From: Burkholderiales bacterium
GTDB taxonomy: Bacteria; Pseudomonadota; Gammaproteobacteria; Burkholderiales; Usitatibacteraceae
Direction of reading: 5' to 3'
Assembly (NCBI GenBank): GCA_025936275.1
Contig: JAICTR010000089.1
Coordinates: forward strand, 1 to 9,170
DNA length: 9,170 nt
Part shown: positions 6,181 to 9,170 of the stretch, in pieces
How positions within the stretch are numbered: the stretch's first letter is position 1
Layout: each line of letters opens with the position of its first letter
Position numbers and translations under genes: made by a program
The notes under the pieces: model-generated
Seen by the model: only the letters and a program-made list of their open reading frames with translations
The model's database searches: none
Told to the model about the DNA's origin: nothing

Positions 6181-6804
6181 TCAGCTCGGCGCGTAGCGCT
6201 GCACGCGTTCGCGCAGCGCCTCGACCTCGCCCCACAGCTCCGCGCGCTCCGCCGCCGCGAGCGGCAGCCCCGACATCGAGGCGACCACGCCCTCGATGCG
6301 CGTGCCGAGGAACGCCTGGATGCCGTTGCGCACGCGCGAATCGGCCGCGATGTCCGCATGGTCGAGGAGCGAGCCGGCGAGCGTGAGCTGGTTGCGCATC
6401 TGGCGCACGTTCACGCGGATCGACTGCACCACCGTGTCGTGCACCGTGGGGCTCATCACGCGCAGCAGCTCCAGCGTCTCGGCGGTCTTCGGGACGCACG
6501 CATCGAAGCCGGCGTCGGCGATGCGCATGCGCTCCGCGTGGGAGGCGAACTGCGTGTACGCGACGAGGCGCAGCCCCAGGCCCAGGCGCTGGCGCATCTC
6601 GCGCGCCGCTTCGTAGCCGGAAACGCAAGGCATCTGCGTCTCCATCACCACGGCGCAAGGATGCAGCCGCTCCGCGAGCATGATCGCCTCGCGCCCATCG
6701 TAGGTGGAGCTCGCCTCGATGCCGCTGCGGTTGAGCAGCAGCGCGATCGCGTCGGCGCAGTCGCGGTCCGCATCGGCGACCAGGACCGAATAGGTCGCGC
6801 TCAT
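6181..6804 (-). CDS. Degenerate receiver-domain (pseudo-response regulator) protein
   Basis: This is a 207-residue protein. Residues 5-117 align well with a CheY-like receiver: VLVADADRDCADAIALLL, then VVMETQMPCVSGYEAAREMR, then a strand ending in T84 (VAYTQ) and K106 (VPKT). Two key positions are changed. The phospho-acceptor Asp is Glu (E55 in METQMP, where DxxMP is usual). The acidic pair is D11-A12 rather than two acidic residues, which should weaken Mg2+ binding. Thr84 and Lys106 are kept. The C-terminal 90 residues are helical with no DNA-binding motif I recognise. They include LWGEVEALRERVQRY and may bind a partner. GAGGAG lies 8 nt before the ATG. It is likely a phosphorylation-independent or constitutively active-like signalling protein. 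No histidine kinase gene is in the window. Confidence 0.85.
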   Translation of the reverse strand: MSATYSVLVADADRDCADAIALLLNRSGIEASSTYDGREAIMLAERLHPCAVVMETQMPCVSGYEAAREMRQRLGLGLRLVAYTQFASHAERMRIADAGFDACVPKTAETLELLRVMSPTVHDTVVQSIRVNVRQMRNQLTLAGSLLDHADIAADSRVRNGIQAFLGTRIEGVVASMSGLPLAAAERAELWGEVEALRERVQRYAPS

Positions 6805-6890
6805 GGGCAAGCTCCTCGGAGGGTGAAGCCCATTTTCCCACCGAAGCCCTTGCATTGCGCTGAAATGCGATCCCATCCGGAGGTAGGACG

Positions 6891-6962
6891 ATGCCTACAG
6901 ACAGATGGCTGTCGCCGCCGACAGACTGGCCGATCGGTTGCAAGGATCATCGGTGCAGGTGA
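6891..6962 (+). CDS. Possible small ORF, 23 codons
   Basis: An ATG at 6891 stands 7 nt after a clear GGAGG (6879-6883) and opens a 23-residue ORF beginning MPTDRWLSPPTDWPIG and ending in a Cys/His/Arg-rich tail. It stops at 6960-6962, 19 bp before the first start candidate of the next gene. Its ribosome binding site is far better than that of the downstream gene, which suggests a leader peptide or coupled small protein. No family is recognised, and the codon use is not distinctive. It could be a chance ORF. Confidence 0.3.
   Translation: MPTDRWLSPPTDWPIGCKDHRCR
6900..6924 (+). promoter_or_regulatory. Two mutually exclusive stems inside the small ORF
   Basis: GACAG (6900-6904) can pair with CTGTC (6909-6913). 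Alternatively CTGTCG (6909-6914) can pair perfectly with CGACAG (6919-6924) across a CCGC loop. The central arm is shared, so only one stem can form at a time, as in attenuators. The stems are short and may be chance. Confidence 0.25.
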
Positions 6963-6981
6963 AAAGCACAACGAGTCGCGA

Positions 6982-7359
6982 ATGGCCATGCCGGCTTTCG
7001 CAGGACGTACGGATCGCGGGATGAGGGCCCTTTCCTGGCAGGAGAGGCTGGACGTCGCGTGCTCCGAGCTCGAGGTGGTCGAGGTGGCGCGCGACTACAT
7101 CACGTCGCACCACTTCGAGATCTCGCGCCTGCCCGAGGACTGCAAGCCCAACCGCATGGTGAACGGCGCGGACATCGCGAGCTACGGCTTCGCGCTCGCC
7201 ACGCGGCACTTCGAAGGCGACGTGCGCTGCGAGCGGCTGATCCATCGCATGGCGGCCTTCTTCGTCGCGGCCAACGTTCGGCTCTCGCAGCTCGCCACGC
7301 GCACCAACGACGAGGACGCCGACGGCGTCGAGGACCGGATCCGCAATCAGGGCTGCTGA
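6982..7359 (+). CDS. Hypothetical protein
   Basis: This 125-residue soluble protein is not one I recognise. The central part is well-formed coding sequence: a helical region around residues 18-40 (LSWQERLDVACSELEVVEVA), then YITSHHFEISRLPEDC, ASYGFALATRHFEGD and a helix HRMAAFFVAANVRLSQLA at 88-105, ending in an acidic tail. There is no signal peptide. The start is uncertain: 6982 has only GAG upstream, 6988 has nothing, and 7021 (giving 112 residues) has a weak GGAT. The last is attractive because typical high-GC codon use begins near there. Its 3' end overlaps the convergent lipoprotein gene by 13 bp. Confidence 0.65.
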   Translation: MAMPAFAGRTDRGMRALSWQERLDVACSELEVVEVARDYITSHHFEISRLPEDCKPNRMVNGADIASYGFALATRHFEGDVRCERLIHRMAAFFVAANVRLSQLATRTNDEDADGVEDRIRNQGC

Positions 7360-7904
7360 GGCGCGGGCGTCCCGTACACCTCGGTCTTGCCGAGCGCGAT
7401 CGTGCCCCCGTCGATCAGGGTCACGTAGCCTTCCCCCGGCGAGAGCCGCATCTCGATCCACACCTTCACCGACCGCGCGCCCTTCGGTGCCGCGCGAAGC
7501 GCGACACTCACATCGAGGTGGATCTCGCGCGCCTTGCTTGCCCGCGCCGCACGCTGCAGCTCGCGGAAGCCGCCTTGCGATCGGTCGGCCAACCGCAGCG
7601 TCTCCGTGACGACGCGCGTGCCGCGCGAGAAAGTCCCCTCCCCCTTGACCGCGCGCGTCTCGCCCACGCTCGCGAGGTCGAAGCGCTCGGTTCGCGCGTA
7701 GCCCTCGAAGCCCACGCGCGCGGCGAGGCGCACCTGCGAGACGTCGACCGCGAATCCCTCGGGAACCGAGACGCGCACACGCAATGCCGCCGGGTCGAGC
7801 GCGGCGAAGTCCTGCTCGTCGAAGCCGCTGAAGCGGGCGATGGTGGCGAGGGGAATGGCGCCGCAGGCGGCGAGCGCGAAGGCGAGGATCGCGAGGAGGA
7901 TCAC
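7347..7904 (-). CDS. Putative lipoprotein of unknown function
   Basis: This 185-residue protein starts at a GTG and has a hydrophobic stretch ending in LAAC at residues 11-14, which resembles a lipobox with C14 as the lipidated residue. The mature part is soluble, with repeated beta-like strands (LRVRVSVPEG, VSQVRLAARVGFEGYA, REIHLDVSVAL, SVKVWIEMRL) and no family I can name. The start is problematic. The frame stays open into the tRNA gene upstream, but GTG 7904 is the only start codon after the tRNA. It has no Shine-Dalgarno, and the resulting signal peptide is short and lacks basic residues. It may be co-transcribed with tRNA-Ser. The gene itself is probable; the lipoprotein label is moderate. 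Confidence 0.65.
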   Translation of the reverse strand: MILLAILAFALAACGAIPLATIARFSGFDEQDFAALDPAALRVRVSVPEGFAVDVSQVRLAARVGFEGYARTERFDLASVGETRAVKGEGTFSRGTRVVTETLRLADRSQGGFRELQRAARASKAREIHLDVSVALRAAPKGARSVKVWIEMRLSPGEGYVTLIDGGTIALGKTEVYGTPAPQQP

Positions 7905-7920
7905 GCCGGACGTGTCGTGG

Positions 7921-8015
<95 letters not shown>

Positions 8016-8036
8016 GGTGACGTGCGAAAGACGCAG

Positions 8037-8042
8037 ATTTTA
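8037..8042 (-). promoter_or_regulatory. Putative -10 box of the tRNA-Ser gene
   Basis: On the minus strand TAAAAT (one mismatch to TATAAT) lies about 21 nt upstream of the tRNA 5' end, a plausible distance for a short processed leader. No good -35 hexamer is visible at the usual spacing. Confidence 0.4.
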
Positions 8043-8055
8043 GCAGCTTTGCTAA
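8040..8055. repeat. Inverted repeat in the tRNA / CMD divergent spacer
   Basis: TTAGCA (8040-8045) and TGCTAA (8050-8055) form a perfect 6-bp inverted repeat around GCTT. On the plus strand it is followed by a T-rich run (8057-8069). It overlaps the putative tRNA -10 box. It could be an operator, or a weak terminator stopping rightward transcripts before the carboxymuconolactone-decarboxylase-like gene. Confidence 0.35.
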
Positions 8056-8081
8056 GCTCTTTTCTTTTTCGCGAAGCCCCG

Positions 8082-8618
8082 ATGCGCATTCCCGCCTGGT
8101 CCCCGCAAGCCGCCGCACGCGATCCGAAGCTCCTCGAAGCGATCCTCGCCCGCCGCGGCGGCAAGTACCTCAACCTCGACCTCATGCTCCTCTGGAGCGA
8201 GCCCCTCGCGCGCGGCTGGAACGCGCTCCTCGGTGCCGTGCGTCGCGAATTCGCGCTCGATGCGCGCGTGCGCGAGATCGCGATCTGCACGGTGGCGCGC
8301 CTCACCGGCGCGGAGTACGAGTTCATCCACCACTGGCCCGAGTACGTGAAGGCCGGCGGCGACGACGCGTTGCGCGCGAAGCTCGCCGACCCGCTTCGCG
8401 CCGCGCAGGATGCCGCTTTCGGCGAGGCCGAGCGCATCGCCATGCGCTACGCGATCGCCATGACGCGCGAGGTGAAGGTCGACGACGCGCTCTTCGCCGA
8501 AGTCCGCAGGCGCTGGAGCGAAACGCAGATCGTGGAGCTCACCGCGGCCATCGCCGCGTACAACATGGTCGCGCGCATGCTGGTCGCCCTCCAGGTGGAG
8601 GACGAGGGCGCGCGCTGA
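8082..8618 (+). CDS. Carboxymuconolactone decarboxylase (CMD) family protein
   Basis: This is a 178-residue all-helical protein of the CMD/AhpD superfamily. The core VREIAICTVARLTGAEYEFIHHWPEYVKAGG (64-93) is the typical CMD helix pair, with E78 and H83/H84. The C-terminal helix AAIAAYNMVARMLVALQVE (155-173) matches the family's conserved end. It lacks the CxxC redox pair of AhpD-like peroxidase partners; only C69 is present. A thiol-peroxidase role is therefore unlikely, and a gamma-carboxymuconolactone-decarboxylase-like or unknown role is more likely. The start at 8082 is preferred because the family begins here; GAAG lies 5 nt upstream. An in-frame start at 8022 would run through the tRNA promoter. 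It is 20 bp upstream of parE, in the same direction. Confidence 0.87.
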   Translation: MRIPAWSPQAAARDPKLLEAILARRGGKYLNLDLMLLWSEPLARGWNALLGAVRREFALDARVREIAICTVARLTGAEYEFIHHWPEYVKAGGDDALRAKLADPLRAAQDAAFGEAERIAMRYAIAMTREVKVDDALFAEVRRRWSETQIVELTAAIAAYNMVARMLVALQVEDEGAR

Positions 8619-8626
8619 GCGCGGCT

Positions 8627-8632
8627 TAGAAT
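8627..8632 (+). promoter_or_regulatory. Putative -10 box for leaderless parE mRNA
   Basis: TAGAAT (one mismatch to TATAAT) ends 6 nt before the parE ATG, so transcription would begin at or next to the A of the start codon. There is no Shine-Dalgarno between the CMD stop and this ATG, which fits a leaderless transcript. A -35 element is not evident in the CMD 3' end. Confidence 0.4.
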
Positions 8633-8638
8633 TGCGGC

Positions 8639-9170
8639 ATGGCACAGAAATACGACGAGCAGTCCATCAAGGTCCTGAAGGGCCTCGAGCCCGTGCGCGC
8701 CCGCCCGGGCATGTACACGCGCACCGACAGCCCGCTGCACATCATCCAGGAGATGATCGACAACGCCGCCGACGAGGCGCTCGGCGGCCATGCCACGAAG
8801 ATCGTGGTCACGAGGCACGCCGATGGCTCGGTGAGCGTCGAGGACGACGGCCGCGGCTTCCCGGTCGGTCCGCACCCGGTCGAGAAGGCGCCCACGGTCG
8901 AGGTCGTGTACACGCGCCTCCATGCCGGCGGCAAGTTCGACAAGAAGGGCGGCGGCGCATATGCGTTCTCCGGCGGCCTCCACGGCGTGGGCGTCTCCGT
9001 GACCAACGCGCTGTCGAAGCGCCTCGAAGTGCAGGTCACGCGCGAAGGCGCCGTGTGGGCCATCGCCTTCGAGAACGGCGACACCGCCGAGAAGCTGAAG
9101 AAGGTCGGCAAGGCGGCCCCCAAGGAATCGGGAACGCGCGTGCGCGCGTGGCCCGACCCCAAGTACTTCG
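8639..9170 (+). CDS. parE: DNA topoisomerase IV subunit B (5' part, cut by window end)
   Basis: The first 177 codons of the ATPase subunit of topoisomerase IV are present. With ParC, this enzyme decatenates replicated chromosomes using ATP. GHKL ATPase motifs are all visible: the N-box EMIDNAADEALGG (catalytic E38, Mg-binding N42), DDGRGFPVG (69-77, adenine-binding D69), and the ATP-lid/G2 segment LHAGGKFDKKGGGAYAFSGG followed by LHGVGVSVTNALS (94-126). The opening SIKVLKGLEPVRARPGMY (9-26) is typical of ParE/GyrB. ParE rather than GyrB is favoured by the LEPVRARPGMYTRT and GGLHGVGVSVTNALS forms, resembling betaproteobacterial ParE as I remember it. The gene continues past the right edge, so the toprim domain cannot be seen. 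The ATG at 8639 is close to the CMD gene and has no Shine-Dalgarno. Confidence 0.95.
   Translation, partial: MAQKYDEQSIKVLKGLEPVRARPGMYTRTDSPLHIIQEMIDNAADEALGGHATKIVVTRHADGSVSVEDDGRGFPVGPHPVEKAPTVEVVYTRLHAGGKFDKKGGGAYAFSGGLHGVGVSVTNALSKRLEVQVTREGAVWAIAFENGDTAEKLKKVGKAAPKESGTRVRAWPDPKYF

Noticed and set aside
6358..6981. In-frame upstream part of the 125-residue hypothetical gene
   Set aside because: It is antisense to the receiver gene and then crosses its upstream region. Composition is shadow-like, and no ribosome binding site supports a start there.
8022..8081. 20-residue extension of the CMD protein from ATG 8022
   Set aside because: It would use the tRNA promoter and inverted repeat as coding sequence, and the family begins after 8082.

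Overview
The window is gene-dense, high-G+C (about two thirds G+C by eye) chromosomal DNA from a proteobacterium. The partial ParE at the right edge matches the betaproteobacterial form most closely as I remember it (the stretch around IIQEMIDNAADEALGG and the GGGAYAFSGGLHGVG lid). I see no transposase, integrase, phage gene or CRISPR array.

Left region (1-4260): two operons diverge from a 163-bp spacer. Leftward run a WbqC-family gene, a class I SAM methyltransferase and a PIG-L/LmbE deacetylase, joined by 20-bp and 4-bp overlaps and ending at a 10-bp inverted repeat at the window edge. Rightward run an ATP-grasp ligase-like enzyme and a calcineurin-like metallophosphoesterase, overlapping by 22 bp. 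All five are tailoring-type enzymes. Together they look like a compact module that modifies a sugar, glycolipid or similar small molecule (deacetylation, methylation, ATP-dependent ligation, phosphoester cleavage). The product cannot be read from the sequence.

Middle region (4261-6804): a 22-codon leader ORF with a strong but hairpin-paired Shine-Dalgarno overlaps the start of a dienelactone-hydrolase-type alpha/beta hydrolase. Facing it is a pair made of an exported glycine-zipper protein and a small DUF3606 protein. A 96-residue protein with four cysteines then converges on a degenerate receiver-domain protein whose phospho-acceptor Asp is Glu and whose second acidic residue is Ala.

Right region (6805-9170): a second small ORF with a strong ribosome binding site and competing hairpins precedes an unrecognised 125-residue protein. 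A putative lipoprotein gene starts 20 nt after the CCA end of a tRNA-Ser(CGA) on the minus strand. Diverging from the tRNA is a carboxymuconolactone-decarboxylase-family protein, followed by parE, which is cut by the window edge and appears to have a leaderless promoter.

The best candidates for something undescribed are the divergent five-gene tailoring module, the pseudo-receiver, and the two small leader-like ORFs.
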